DNA of 32,214 nucleotides from a virus. The notes below the pieces were generated by a model, which ran no database searches, was not told where the DNA came from, and saw nothing but the letters and a program-made list of their open reading frames with translations. Location of the stretch: IMG/VR virus record IMGVR_UViG_3300036799_000076, positions 1 through 32,214 of that record. One strand, written 5' to 3'. Of the stretch, positions 1 to 7,542 are shown in pieces. Position 1 is the stretch's first letter. Every line of letters starts with the position of its first letter. Both the position numbers and the translations under genes were made by a program.

Positions 1-88
1 CCGTCGCTTTTACGACCGGGGTCGGACCAAAAGGGGGGCAAATTTTGCCGTCCTGGCGGCTTCGGCGGGCACAAGACCGCGAATCGGC

Positions 89-118
89 TTGACAGCGCGG
101 CGCACGATTGCCCATGTT
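89..118 (+). promoter_or_regulatory. Possible sigma70-type promoter upstream of the packaging genes
   Basis: TTGACA at 89-94 is a perfect -35 hexamer. With an 18-base spacer the -10 would be CATGTT at 113-118, which matches the consensus at only three positions. Transcription would begin near 125, ahead of the proposed HNH start at 168, so the placement is sensible for the first gene of a late operon. The weak -10 and the high chance of random hexamers keep this tentative. Confidence 0.22.
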
Positions 119-167
119 CTGGCCACACTCGCAATTTTGTGTCTTGACCGGCGGAAGGGGCAGGATC

Positions 168-458
168 TTGCCGTACGCGCCGCCCAAGCACCGTCCGTCA
201 GGCTGGCGGCCGGCCCCCCCGCCCAAGGCCACCGATGCGTTCTACGGCTCCGTCGAGTGGAAGTATTTGCGCGATTTCGTTCGCCAGCGTGATCGCGGGG
301 TCTGTGCCGGTTGCGGCGCGCCAGGATCGCGCCACGTCGACCATGTCATCCAGCGCGCCCTCGGCGGCATGGACCATCCCTCGAACCTGCGGCTGTTCTG
401 CGTCAAGTGCGACAACAAGCGGCATTCGGAGAAGGGTAGGGCATGGCGGGACACCTGA
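168..458 (+). CDS. HNH endonuclease, packaging-associated
   Basis: This small HNH-family nuclease (96 residues from the chosen start) sits just upstream of the terminase genes, as in many HK97-like phages. There, such proteins assist terminase in cutting and packaging DNA. Visible motifs are CAGC and CVKC (a zinc-binding CxxC pair), HVDHV (the catalytic HNH His region), the following GG, and NLRLFC. I chose the TTG at 168 because a strong ribosome site, GGAAGGGG at 153-160, lies just ahead and the protein then begins MPYAPPK, a common N-terminus in this family. The frame is open further upstream, with TTG at 108 and ATG at 114 as alternatives. The end overlaps the next gene by 16 bases. Family is confident; the packaging role is inferred from position. 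Confidence 0.85.
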   Translation: MPYAPPKHRPSGWRPAPPPKATDAFYGSVEWKYLRDFVRQRDRGVCAGCGAPGSRHVDHVIQRALGGMDHPSNLRLFCVKCDNKRHSEKGRAWRDT

Positions 459-625
459 CCGACCTGGGCGAGAACGTGGCGCTGCTGTTCCCGCTGGAGG
501 ACGAGGACGAGGACGATGGGTCGCCGCCGGCATGGGTGCTCTTGCCGACGCTCGTTGTCCTGCCGTGGATGGCCATGCTCGCGTTCTGGGCCGCGCTGTT
601 GACGAAGTGGGAGAGGAACAAATGA
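443..625 (+). CDS. Small single-pass membrane protein of unknown function
   Basis: This 60-residue protein has a strongly acidic stretch (EDEDEDD, about residues 19-25). One hydrophobic helix follows at about residues 29-53 (VLLPTLVVLPWMAMLAFWAALL), ending with a basic tail. Its ATG at 443 overlaps the end of the HNH gene and has AGG-rich sequence just upstream (431-440). Its stop overlaps the next start as ATGA (622-625), so it is translationally coupled to the small terminase. No family is recognised. A holin or an anti-exclusion protein are possible roles, but nothing in the sequence decides. The tight coupling on both sides supports a real gene. Confidence 0.6.
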   Translation: MAGHLTDLGENVALLFPLEDEDEDDGSPPAWVLLPTLVVLPWMAMLAFWAALLTKWERNK

Positions 626-1143
626 AAGGCGGGAGCAGACCGAAGATCACCGCGCTCAAGAAGCTGCACGGTTCGACCGAGCCGATCAATCACGCGGAGC
701 CGATCCCTGACGGCGACCTGGCTGATGATCCGATGGCCGGATGCCCGGCGCACTTCACGGCGGATCAGCGCGCCGCCTGGGAATACGCGGTGCGGAACTC
801 GCCGCCGGGCATGCTGAAGCGGATCGATCAGTCGGTGCTCGAGGTATGGTGCGTCGTGCACTGCCTGCACCGGGCCGCGACCGAGGCGCAGAGCAAGTGC
901 GGGCTATTGGCCCAGAACGGCGTCCAAGTCGTGCCGTCGCCGTTGCTGGCCATCATCAACCGGACATCCCTCGCCCTGATGAAGGCGGCGTCCGAGCTTG
1001 GCTTCTCGCCGGCCTCGCGGCCGCGCCTCCATGTCGCCAAGCCGGGGGCTCGCCTGGGCAGCAATGCCGGCACCAAGGCGGATCCAGCGGCCCAGAGCCT
1101 CGACCAATACCTTGCCAGCGCGCCGCGGCCATCGCTCAACTGA
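622..1143 (+). CDS. Terminase small subunit, P27 family
   Basis: The small terminase recognises phage DNA and recruits the large subunit for packaging. The 173-residue protein starts with the basic segment MKGGSRPKITALKKLHGS, the usual opening of P27-family small terminases. It continues with the typical helical domain (HFTADQRAAWEYAV, and LLAIINRTSLALMKAASELGFSPASR near the end). The family is established as phage small terminases. The start is fixed by the ATGA overlap with the upstream membrane protein. Position immediately before the large terminase agrees. It overlaps the proposed large-subunit start by 32 bases in another frame. Confidence 0.88.
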   Translation: MKGGSRPKITALKKLHGSTEPINHAEPIPDGDLADDPMAGCPAHFTADQRAAWEYAVRNSPPGMLKRIDQSVLEVWCVVHCLHRAATEAQSKCGLLAQNGVQVVPSPLLAIINRTSLALMKAASELGFSPASRPRLHVAKPGARLGSNAGTKADPAAQSLDQYLASAPRPSLN

Positions 1144-2842
1144 CGGCGTCCTCCCGGCGAAGCGACCGAGCCCTTCTGCCGATCCGGTATCGAGCTACGC
1201 GTACGACGTAATCTCCGGCCGGATCGTCGCGGGCGGCCTGGTCAGGATGGCGTGCGAGCGGCACTTTCGCGACATCGCGCAGGCGGGCAAGAAAGGGCTG
1301 GTCTGGCGGCCGGACGTCGCCAAGCACGCGATCGGGTTCGCCCAGTTCTGCCGCCACAGCAAGGGCGAGTGGGCCGGGCAGCGGATCAAGCTCGAGCCCT
1401 GGCAGTGCTTCGTGCGAGGCTCCGTGTTCGGCTGGCTCCGCAAGGATAACGGACTGCGCCGGTTCCGGGTTGTGTACGAGGAGGTGGGGCGGAAGAACGG
1501 CAAGAGTACGAACGCTGCAACGGTCGCGCTCAAGTGCCTCGTGGCCGATGGCGAGTCCGGTGCCGACATCTTCTCAGCCGCGACGAAGAAGGAGCAGGCC
1601 CGCATCGTCTTCGATGAAGCGCGCCGGATGGTGATGCGGTCGGAGGATTTGCAGCAGGTCGTGTCGGTCTTCCGCGCGTCGCTAGCGGTCAACCAGACGC
1701 TGTCGAGTTTTCAGCCGCTCAGTAGCGACGACCGCACGCTGGACGGGCTCAACCCGCACGCGATCATCATCGACGAGCTGCACAAGCACAAGAACCGGGC
1801 GGTGCTCGACGTGCTGGACACCGCCATGGGCGCCAGGCGGCAGCCGCTGATGTGGATCATCACGACGGCTGGCGACGACAATCCCGAGAGCGTCTACGCG
1901 CAGGAGCACGCCTACGCCGAGAACGTGGTGTCTGGGAATTTCGCCGACGACGAGTGGTTCGTGTACATCGCGACGCTCGATGCCGGCGACCGCTGGGACG
2001 ATCCGGCAGTCTGGGGCAAGGCGAACCCGAACCTCGGCATCAGCGTCAAGCTAGGCGACCTGCAGCGGCAGTGCCGGGCGGCGAAGAACAATCCGGCCAA
2101 GCAGACCGAGTTCAAGCGGCTCAGGCTGAACATGCGCACCGCCTCGGCCTCGCAGCTCATCACGGGTGTGGTCTGGGACGCCAACTCGGTGGGCCCGTTC
2201 GACCCGGCGGAACTGCATGGGCGGCGCTGCTTCGCCGGGCTGGACTTGTCCAGCAAGGTTGACCTTTCTGCGTGGGTCAAGCTGTTCCCGCCGGTCGAGC
2301 GCGGCGAGCGGTGGCGGGTGGTCGCGCGGTTCTGGATGCCGGCCGACACGGTCGAGGCCAAGAGCGACCGCGACCAGGTGCAGTATCGGCGCTGGATCAA
2401 CGATGGGCTCATCGAGCCGACGCCTGGCAACGTCATCGACCACAACGAGATACAGAACGCCATCCTCGAGGACGCCCGCAACTTCGACATCGCCACCATC
2501 GCCTACGACCCGTGGAACGCGACGCAGCTCGCCGTCGCGCTACATGGCTACGGCATGACGATGGCCGAGTTCGTGCAGGGCATCCGCTCCTACACCGCGC
2601 CGACGAAGGAACTGATGGCGATGCTGCTGTCGCACAAGCTCGAGCACGGCGGCAACCCGGTGCTGCGGTGGATGGCGCTGAACATGCGGGTTCAGACGGA
2701 CAAGAACGAGAACCAGATGCCGACGAAGAGGGTCAGCATCGGGCGGATTGACGGGGCGACGGCGCTGATCATGGCGATCGGGCGCAGCATGGCCGACGAC
2801 GAAAGCGGGCTGGCGGGCTTCCTCGCCCGGCCGGTCAGTTGA
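1112..2842 (+). CDS. Terminase large subunit (packaging ATPase and nuclease)
   Basis: This is the motor that pumps DNA into the prohead and cuts it. From TTG 1112 it is 576 residues, normal for the Terminase_1 family. The ATPase domain shows a Walker A-like GRKNGKS (about residues 126-132), Walker B IIIDE (Asp221, Glu222) and a following TTAGDD coupling motif. The RNase H-like nuclease begins with FAGLDLSS (Asp378), and the downstream segment IATIAYDPW is also typical. The start is uncertain: the frame is open back to ATG 998 (with 1031 and 1064), but those would overlap the small subunit by up to 146 bases. TTG 1112 leaves a 32-base overlap. No good ribosome site is visible. Conserved sequence begins near 1185. 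The identity is secure, the N-terminus is not. Confidence 0.93.
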   Translation: MPARRGHRSTDGVLPAKRPSPSADPVSSYAYDVISGRIVAGGLVRMACERHFRDIAQAGKKGLVWRPDVAKHAIGFAQFCRHSKGEWAGQRIKLEPWQCFVRGSVFGWLRKDNGLRRFRVVYEEVGRKNGKSTNAATVALKCLVADGESGADIFSAATKKEQARIVFDEARRMVMRSEDLQQVVSVFRASLAVNQTLSSFQPLSSDDRTLDGLNPHAIIIDELHKHKNRAVLDVLDTAMGARRQPLMWIITTAGDDNPESVYAQEHAYAENVVSGNFADDEWFVYIATLDAGDRWDDPAVWGKANPNLGISVKLGDLQRQCRAAKNNPAKQTEFKRLRLNMRTASASQLITGVVWDANSVGPFDPAELHGRRCFAGLDLSSKVDLSAWVKLFPPVERGERWRVVARFWMPADTVEAKSDRDQVQYRRWINDGLIEPTPGNVIDHNEIQNAILEDARNFDIATIAYDPWNATQLAVALHGYGMTMAEFVQGIRSYTAPTKELMAMLLSHKLEHGGNPVLRWMALNMRVQTDKNENQMPTKRVSIGRIDGATALIMAIGRSMADDESGLAGFLARPVS

Positions 2843-3051
2843 TGGCCAAGGGCGAGCCGCCGCGCGAAGCAACTGTCGAGGAGTTGGTGGCGCTACTGCG
2901 CTCGTTTTACACCGACGAGGGCGCCTTCACCTTTCTCATCTCGAAGCAAGCGCTGCTGGAAGGCGAGACACCGCTGGGGGTCCTCGTAGACGGGCGCCTC
3001 ACTGACGTCGTGCTGCTTCTGCGGCAGGCGGACGAGGGAAACCACACATGA
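2842..3051 (+). CDS. Small protein, weakly like a DUF2384 (MbcA/ParS C-terminal) domain
   Basis: This 69-residue protein starts at ATG 2842, overlapping the terminase stop (TGATG). The segment ETPLGVLVDGRLTDVVLLL resembles by eye the TPLE-LL...VL-LL pattern of the C-terminal domain of MbcA/ParS/Xre antitoxins (DUF2384). This is only a pattern resemblance and there is no partner toxin nearby. The tight coupling to the terminase supports translation. Function is unknown. Confidence 0.6.
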   Translation: MAKGEPPREATVEELVALLRSFYTDEGAFTFLISKQALLEGETPLGVLVDGRLTDVVLLLRQADEGNHT

Positions 3052-3058
3052 GCGCTCG

Positions 3059-3145
3059 ATGAACGCTCTGCTGCTGCTCATGTTGGCCGCGATCTACATT
3101 CTCACGCGTCGTCGGCACCCGGCCAAGCATGGAGGCTCTGACTAA
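3059..3145 (+). CDS. 28-residue membrane miniprotein
   Basis: A very short reading frame beginning MNALLLLMLAAIYILTRRR encodes one hydrophobic helix followed by a basic tail. Its stop TAA overlaps the portal ATG (TAATG at 3143-3147). It therefore fills the gap between the preceding gene and the portal exactly and would couple translation. The GGAGG at 3131-3135 inside its 3' end serves as the portal ribosome site. The helix-plus-arginine design and fit between neighbours favour a real leader or membrane peptide. Its small size means chance cannot be excluded. Confidence 0.4.
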   Translation: MNALLLLMLAAIYILTRRRHPAKHGGSD

Positions 3146-4455
3146 TGGGCGTGCGCCGCTGGCTCTACCTCAAGGCGGTGCAGACGATCGCGCGGTCGGT
3201 CGGGCTCACCGATCCCAGGCTGTACCACTTCTTCGGCGGCGGTGAGACCTATGCCGGCGAGGTCGTCACCATCGAGACCGCGCTGCGGGTGGAGACCGTG
3301 TGGGCCTGCGTGCGGCTGATCTCGACCACCGCCTCCACGCTGCCTTGCCAGGTGTTCCAGCGCCTGCCCGACGGGCGCGGCACGCTGGCGCGCGACGTGC
3401 CGCTCTATGACCTCCTGCATGATCGACCGAACGCGGACATGAGCGCAGTCACGTTCTGGACGGCGATGTTCGCCTCGCTGCTGCTGTGGGGCAACGCCTA
3501 CGCGGCGGTGGATCGGCGCGCGGACGGGACGGTGATCTCGCTGACGCCACTGCTGCCCGGGCGGCTGAACGTGACGCGCGAGACGGATGGCTCGCTCAAG
3601 TACCACTACGCCTGGATGAACGTCGCCGAGGAGTACACCGAGGACCAGATCTTCCACGTGAAGGGGTTCTCGCTGGACGGCATTGTCGGCATGTCGCCGG
3701 TGTCGCAGGCGCGCGAGACGCTCGGCATCGCCATGGCGGCCGAGAAGTCGGCGGGCAGCTTCTTCCGCAACTCGATGCGGCCGTCACTCGTGATGAAGTC
3801 TCCGGCCTACTTGCAGGACGCCCAGCGGGACCGCTTCAACGACACCTGGATGGAGAAGTTCACCGGCTCGATCAACGCCGGGCGGGTGCCCCTGCTCGAA
3901 GGCGGATGGTCCCTCGAGCAGATCACCATGACGCCCGAGGACGCGCAGCTCCTCGCAACGCGCTCTTTCAGCGTGGAGCAAATCTGCCGCTGGTTCGGCG
4001 TTTCGCCGGCCATGGTTGGCCACACCGAGAAGGTGACCGCCTGGGGCACGGGCCTCGAGCAGATGAACCTTTGGTTCCTGACCTACACGCTGCGGCCCTG
4101 GCTGCGCGCGATCGAGCAGGAGATCAATCGCGCGGTCATGACGCCGGCACAGCGCATTGCCTACTACGCCGAGTTCAACGTCGACGCGCTGCTTCGGGCC
4201 GACAGCGAGAAGCGCGCCAACATGATGCGCACGCTGGTCTCTACCGGGATCAACACGATCAACGAGATGCGGGCGAAGAACAACGACGGCCCGCTCGAGG
4301 GTGGCGACGATCTCCTCGTGCCGGCCGGGAGCCAGTTGCTCAAGGCGCTTCCCCAGACCGCGCCGACACCGGCAGCGCCGTCACCATCACCGCCCACCGA
4401 TCCCTCCCGGCAGCAGGGTTCGGCCACGCCGTCCGGCGAACGGATCGCGACATAG
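3145..4455 (+). CDS. Portal protein, HK97 family
   Basis: The portal forms the dodecameric ring at one capsid vertex through which DNA enters and leaves. The 436-residue length is typical of the Phage_portal (HK97 gp3) family. Recognisable segments include RVETVWACVRLIS near the N-terminus, LLWGNAYA in the middle, the GMSPVSQARETLGIAMAAEK helix region with FFRNSMRPS, and the C-terminal helix segment with TLVSTGINTINEMRA. The last 40 residues are Pro/Ala/Ser-rich and probably disordered. The start is supported by GGAGG at 3131-3135. It is followed by the protease and capsid genes in the classic HK97 order. Confidence 0.95.
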   Translation: MGVRRWLYLKAVQTIARSVGLTDPRLYHFFGGGETYAGEVVTIETALRVETVWACVRLISTTASTLPCQVFQRLPDGRGTLARDVPLYDLLHDRPNADMSAVTFWTAMFASLLLWGNAYAAVDRRADGTVISLTPLLPGRLNVTRETDGSLKYHYAWMNVAEEYTEDQIFHVKGFSLDGIVGMSPVSQARETLGIAMAAEKSAGSFFRNSMRPSLVMKSPAYLQDAQRDRFNDTWMEKFTGSINAGRVPLLEGGWSLEQITMTPEDAQLLATRSFSVEQICRWFGVSPAMVGHTEKVTAWGTGLEQMNLWFLTYTLRPWLRAIEQEINRAVMTPAQRIAYYAEFNVDALLRADSEKRANMMRTLVSTGINTINEMRAKNNDGPLEGGDDLLVPAGSQLLKALPQTAPTPAAPSPSPPTDPSRQQGSATPSGERIAT

Positions 4456-4466
4456 AGGGGACTGCA

Positions 4467-5375
4467 ATGCTGCGTCACGTATTTGCGGCGCCTGCCGAGC
4501 TCAAGTTCATCAATAGCGGCGAGGCTGGCGAGGTCGGCGGTTATGCGACCGTCTTTGGGGTTCTCGACTGGCACCGCGACGTCATCGTCAAAGGGGCGTT
4601 CGACAAGACGCTCGCCGAACAGAAGGCCTCGGGCCGCAAGATGCCGATGTTTGGCGAGCACAGCTTCGCGTTCCTCGGCGGCGACCCGTATCCCATCGGT
4701 GTCTGGGATGAGCTTGAGCCAGATGAGCGAGGGCTACGCGTCAAAGGCCATTTCATCGGCCAGGATCACCCCGACGTCGCGAGGGTGCACACGCTGTGCA
4801 AAGAGGGCCTGGTTGGCGGCATCTCGATCGCCTACGGGCTTAAGTCAGAAGGCTTCATCCAAGGCAAGAAGGCGGGTGATCCACTACGGACGATCACCAG
4901 CATCGACTACCTGCATTCCGTCGACCTGGTTGCCGATCCGTCCAATCCGCAGGCCCGCGTCGATAGCGTGAAGCAGATGCTGACCATGCCCAATCACCAA
5001 GCGGCAGCCGATGCGATTCAGGAGGCGCATCAGATGTGCGTCGACTGTATGGGCGGCGGCGACGCGCCGACCTCCGACGAGCGTGGCCAGATCATGCAGA
5101 AGATGCGCGATGCCTACGGGCATCTGACCGGCAACGACGTGCCGATGAAGATGAAGTTCGACCAACTGCGCGAGCTGAAGGGGTGGCTGCATCGGCCTGT
5201 GGAACAGGGCGGGCGGGGCTTTTCGGCTGCACAGGCTGACCAGATTGCCAGTCTGGTCTTCAAGTCATCGAACTCTCGGGATGAGAGCGAAGACGCAACA
5301 GGTGCGGCCAGGAAGCAGGCGGTCGGCGAGATCCGGTCCCTGCTTTCTGGTTTTTCTCTCAACTCAGGAGCTTGA
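4467..5375 (+). CDS. Prohead protease, HK97 family
   Basis: This serine protease matures the prohead by removing the capsid delta domain and itself. From ATG 4467 (ribosome site AGAGGGG at 4454-4460) the protein is 302 residues. The catalytic domain spans about residues 10-175: GGYATVFGVLDWHRDVI, then GEH (His65, likely catalytic), then VGGISIAY (Ser120, likely nucleophile), and VDLVADPSNP. HK97 gp4 is about 225 residues, so this protein carries about 100 extra C-terminal residues. These are mostly charged and helical, with two Cys in MCVDCMGGG, and their role is unknown. They may act as an internal scaffold, but this is inference; the capsid protein has its own scaffold-like N-terminus. Confidence 0.93.
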   Translation: MLRHVFAAPAELKFINSGEAGEVGGYATVFGVLDWHRDVIVKGAFDKTLAEQKASGRKMPMFGEHSFAFLGGDPYPIGVWDELEPDERGLRVKGHFIGQDHPDVARVHTLCKEGLVGGISIAYGLKSEGFIQGKKAGDPLRTITSIDYLHSVDLVADPSNPQARVDSVKQMLTMPNHQAAADAIQEAHQMCVDCMGGGDAPTSDERGQIMQKMRDAYGHLTGNDVPMKMKFDQLRELKGWLHRPVEQGGRGFSAAQADQIASLVFKSSNSRDESEDATGAARKQAVGEIRSLLSGFSLNSGA

Positions 5376-5378
5376 ACG

Positions 5379-6587
5379 ATGCCGCTTGATAACGTCAATC
5401 CCGAGGTCGAGCTGAAGGGCTTGACCGACGACCTGAAGAAGGCCACCGACGAGGTCAAGACCTTCGCCGAGCGCGTCGAGAAGGAGATGAAGAGCCTCGG
5501 CGTCGCAACCGGCGAGACCAAGACCAACGCGGACAAGGCGCTCACCGAGATGAACACCATCTCGCAGCGCATGACCGAGATCGAGCAGAAGATGACCCGG
5601 CGCGGCAGCGGCGAGCAGGCGCCGGCGTTCAAGAGCGTCGGCCAGCACGTGATTGAGAACGAGGGCGTGAAGACGCTGCTGCAGCAGAAGAACGGCCAGG
5701 CGCGCGTCACGATCGAGCTCAAGGACATCATGAGCGGATCGGGGTCGTGGGGCACGGGCGCGTCTCTGGCAAACGCGCTCACAGTGCCCGACCGTCAGCC
5801 CTTTGTGGCGCCCGCGCAGCGGCAACTGGTGGTGCGCGATCTGATCACCCCGGGCACCACGACCAGCAACGCCATCGAGTATCCGGTGGAGACCACCAAC
5901 CCGGCGAACACGGGTGCCGCGGTGGTTTCGGAAGGCGCGCGCAAGCCGACGACCAACATCACGTTCGACCTGAAGTCGGTCCCGGTGCGGACGATCGCCC
6001 ACTGGATGAAGGCCAGCCGGCAGATCATGGACGATGTGCCGCAGCTCCAGAGCTATATCGACGGCAGGCTTCGCTACGGGCTCGGCTACGTCGAGGAGAC
6101 GGAGCTTCTCTACGGGGACGGCACCGGCCAGCATTTGCTGGGCATCGTGCCGCAGGCGTCCGCCTACAGCGCCGCGTTCACCCCTGCGAACCTGCAGAAC
6201 ATCGACACGCTGCGGCTCGCGAGCTTGCAAGCAACCTTGGCTTTCTATCCGGCGACCGGCTACGTGCTGCACCCGACCGACTGGGCCAAGATCGAGCTGA
6301 CCAAGGATCTGCAGGCCCGCTACATCGTCGGTGATCCGCAGAACTCGATCACGCCGCGGCTGTGGAACCTGCCGGTGGTGCAGACGACCGCCATGCAGGT
6401 CACCCACTTCCTCACCGGCGCGTTCCGGCTCGGCGCGCAGATCTTCGACCGGATGTCGATGGAAGTGTTGGTCAGCACAGAGAACGAGGACGATTTCGTT
6501 CGCAACATGATCACCATCCGGGCGGAGGAGCGGCTGGCCCTCGCCGTTTACAGGCCCCAGGCCTTTATTTACGGGACGATGACCTGA
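5379..6587 (+). CDS. Major capsid protein, HK97 fold, with cross-link residues conserved
   Basis: This 402-residue shell protein has a charged coiled-coil N-terminal delta/scaffold domain (about residues 1-110). A Ser/Gly-rich linker follows at about 117-124, where the protease would cut. The rest is an HK97-fold body very close to HK97 gp5 itself: HWMKASRQIMDDVPQLQSYI, LLYGDGTGQHLLG and EERLALAVYRPQAFI can be aligned by eye. The three residues that make the HK97 isopeptide chain-mail are all present at the same spacing: Lys189 (HK97 Lys169), Asn376 (Asn356) and Glu383 (Glu363). The ATG at 5379 follows GGAG at 5367-5370. A perfect hairpin lies just downstream. Confidence 0.96.
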   Translation: MPLDNVNPEVELKGLTDDLKKATDEVKTFAERVEKEMKSLGVATGETKTNADKALTEMNTISQRMTEIEQKMTRRGSGEQAPAFKSVGQHVIENEGVKTLLQQKNGQARVTIELKDIMSGSGSWGTGASLANALTVPDRQPFVAPAQRQLVVRDLITPGTTTSNAIEYPVETTNPANTGAAVVSEGARKPTTNITFDLKSVPVRTIAHWMKASRQIMDDVPQLQSYIDGRLRYGLGYVEETELLYGDGTGQHLLGIVPQASAYSAAFTPANLQNIDTLRLASLQATLAFYPATGYVLHPTDWAKIELTKDLQARYIVGDPQNSITPRLWNLPVVQTTAMQVTHFLTGAFRLGAQIFDRMSMEVLVSTENEDDFVRNMITIRAEERLALAVYRPQAFIYGTMT

Positions 6588-6594
6588 CGTAGGG

Positions 6595-6622
6595 CGAGGC
6601 GCGTCGGAGATGGCGCGCCTCG
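6595..6622 (+). terminator. Perfect hairpin directly after the major capsid gene
   Basis: CGAGGCGCG (6595-6603) and CGCGCCTCG (6614-6622) are exact reverse complements with a 10-base loop, eight bases after the capsid stop. No T-run follows, so it is not a classic strong terminator. It could be a leaky terminator or a 3' stabiliser that makes capsid mRNA more abundant than the downstream messages. Confidence 0.5.
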
Positions 6623-6635
6623 AGGAGCAAATCTC

Positions 6636-6905
6636 ATGCTGCTGAAAGCTCTGAAGCCCTGGTTCAACATGGATCACGAAGGCTCGGTCTCGGTAGACCA
6701 GCAATTCGAGGCGTCGGAGTACCGGGCCAGCGAACTGATCCGCAACGGCCTGGCCATTCCGATCGTGAGCGAGACGGAGAAGATCAAGGTGCCGTCCGAT
6801 CCGCCGCGGCCGGAGCCACCGAAGCGGCGCGAGCCCGAGGCAGAAGAGCCGTACGCGTCTTCTCGCCGGACTTCGCGGCAGTCCGACCACAAACACGACC
6901 GCTAA
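6636..6905 (+). CDS. Small head-region protein of unknown function
   Basis: This 89-residue protein follows the capsid gene. Its N-terminal half (residues 1-48) has the pattern seen in small phage head-region proteins that describe a moving boundary of Glu/Ala-rich strands: FEASEYRASELIRNGLAIPI. The second half is Pro/Arg/Glu/Ser-rich, highly charged and probably disordered. The start ATG 6636 has GAGGAG at 6622-6627. Position between capsid and connector suggests a structural or assembly role. No specific family is recognised with certainty. Confidence 0.7.
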   Translation: MLLKALKPWFNMDHEGSVSVDQQFEASEYRASELIRNGLAIPIVSETEKIKVPSDPPRPEPPKRREPEAEEPYASSRRTSRQSDHKHDR

Positions 6906-6919
6906 CGAAGGAGAAGAAT

Positions 6920-7483
6920 ATGGCAGCTCTACCCATCACCCTGATCGGCCAGGCCACGACGGACTCCAGCGGGCAGACCACGTTCATCGGCCTGGCCGTC
7001 GTCACCGGCTTGCAGGTCGGCGGCGGGCCGGCCGAACCGCCGCTCGGCATCTGGGGCGGCCGGCCGCCGCTCTACCCCGACCAAGGCCTGCCAGGGCCAC
7101 AGCCGCGGCCTCCCGGCATCTGGGGCGGCGCGCCGCCATACGTCGACATTGGCGGACCGGGATCGCAGCCTGGTCCCGACCAGGGTCTACCGGGGCCACA
7201 GCCGGGTGGCGGTGCTGGCGCCGGAAACGGCCGTTGGGTTTTCTCGCCGGTCTATGGCTGGGTCTGGGACCCGGGCCAGGGCGGCAAGCCGCAGCCGCCG
7301 AACCCCGGCCAGCCGCCGCGCCCGGGACAAGGGCTCCCGCCCACCTCGCCGCCGCGCCCTGATCAGGGTTTGCCAGGCTCGCAGCCAGGTATCGACCAGG
7401 GCCTGCCGGGCGGACAGCCGGGTATCGACCAGAGCCTGCCGGCGCAGCCGCTCCCTGACCAGACCCATCCCGAGCCGCTCTAA
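6920..7483 (+). CDS. Pro/Gly-rich repeat protein, putative head-associated
   Basis: The 187-residue protein begins with an ordered-looking 30-residue segment (MAALPITLIGQATTDSSGQT). The remainder is built of low-complexity repeats around the core PDQGLPG-QP, seen at least five times, with two GIWGG-PP units. A WVFSPVYGWVWDPGQGG block lies near the middle (about residues 106-122). It should be extended (polyproline-like) rather than globular. Similar PDQGLPG proteins occur in the structural regions of phages of Alphaproteobacteria. Position in the head module suggests a virion surface or assembly protein. GAAGGAGAAG just before ATG 6920 is a good ribosome site. Next comes a hairpin and then the glycosyltransferase cassette. 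Confidence 0.75.
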   Translation: MAALPITLIGQATTDSSGQTTFIGLAVVTGLQVGGGPAEPPLGIWGGRPPLYPDQGLPGPQPRPPGIWGGAPPYVDIGGPGSQPGPDQGLPGPQPGGGAGAGNGRWVFSPVYGWVWDPGQGGKPQPPNPGQPPRPGQGLPPTSPPRPDQGLPGSQPGIDQGLPGGQPGIDQSLPAQPLPDQTHPEPL

Positions 7484-7494
7484 AGGCTGGGGAA

Positions 7495-7542
7495 GGACGC
7501 CGGGCAGGTAGGAGATCCTCCCCTCTTGCGCGCCTGGCGTCC
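7495..7542 (+). terminator. Long branched hairpin between head module and glycosyltransferase cassette
   Basis: GGACGCCGGGC (7495-7505) pairs with GCCTGGCGTCC (7532-7542) over 11 positions, with one G-U pair. The 26-base loop contains its own small hairpin GGAG-ATC-CTCC (7511-7521). It fills most of the 82-base gap between the Pro/Gly-rich gene and the next ATG (7566). There is no following U-run, only GACCGTTT. It may be a partial terminator or an RNA processing structure. Confidence 0.45.

Noticed and set aside
37-49. Palindrome GGCAAA-T-TTTGCC near the window start
   Set aside because: Thirteen bases near the left edge could be part of a terminator or a packaging site. There is too little flanking sequence to say which, and such short palindromes are common.
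1100-1150. Possible +1 frameshift from small to large terminase at AAC TGA C
   Set aside because: TGA followed by C is a weak stop context and the large terminase start is unclear. But there is no slippery codon or internal ribosome-like site, and TTG 1112 gives a simple explanation.
3486-4466. Upstream part of the frame that contains the prohead protease
   Set aside because: The frame is open inside the portal gene only because of base composition. The true protease start is ATG 4467 with a ribosome site.
5364-6896. A 510-codon minus-strand open frame opposite the capsid gene
   Set aside because: It overlaps the fully identified capsid gene and shows no family features. High GC removes stop codons from the antisense frame.
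7330-7450. Repeated units in the Pro/Gly-rich gene considered as a CRISPR-like array
   Set aside because: The repeats are in-frame codon repeats in a protein, vary at third positions, and have no unique spacers.
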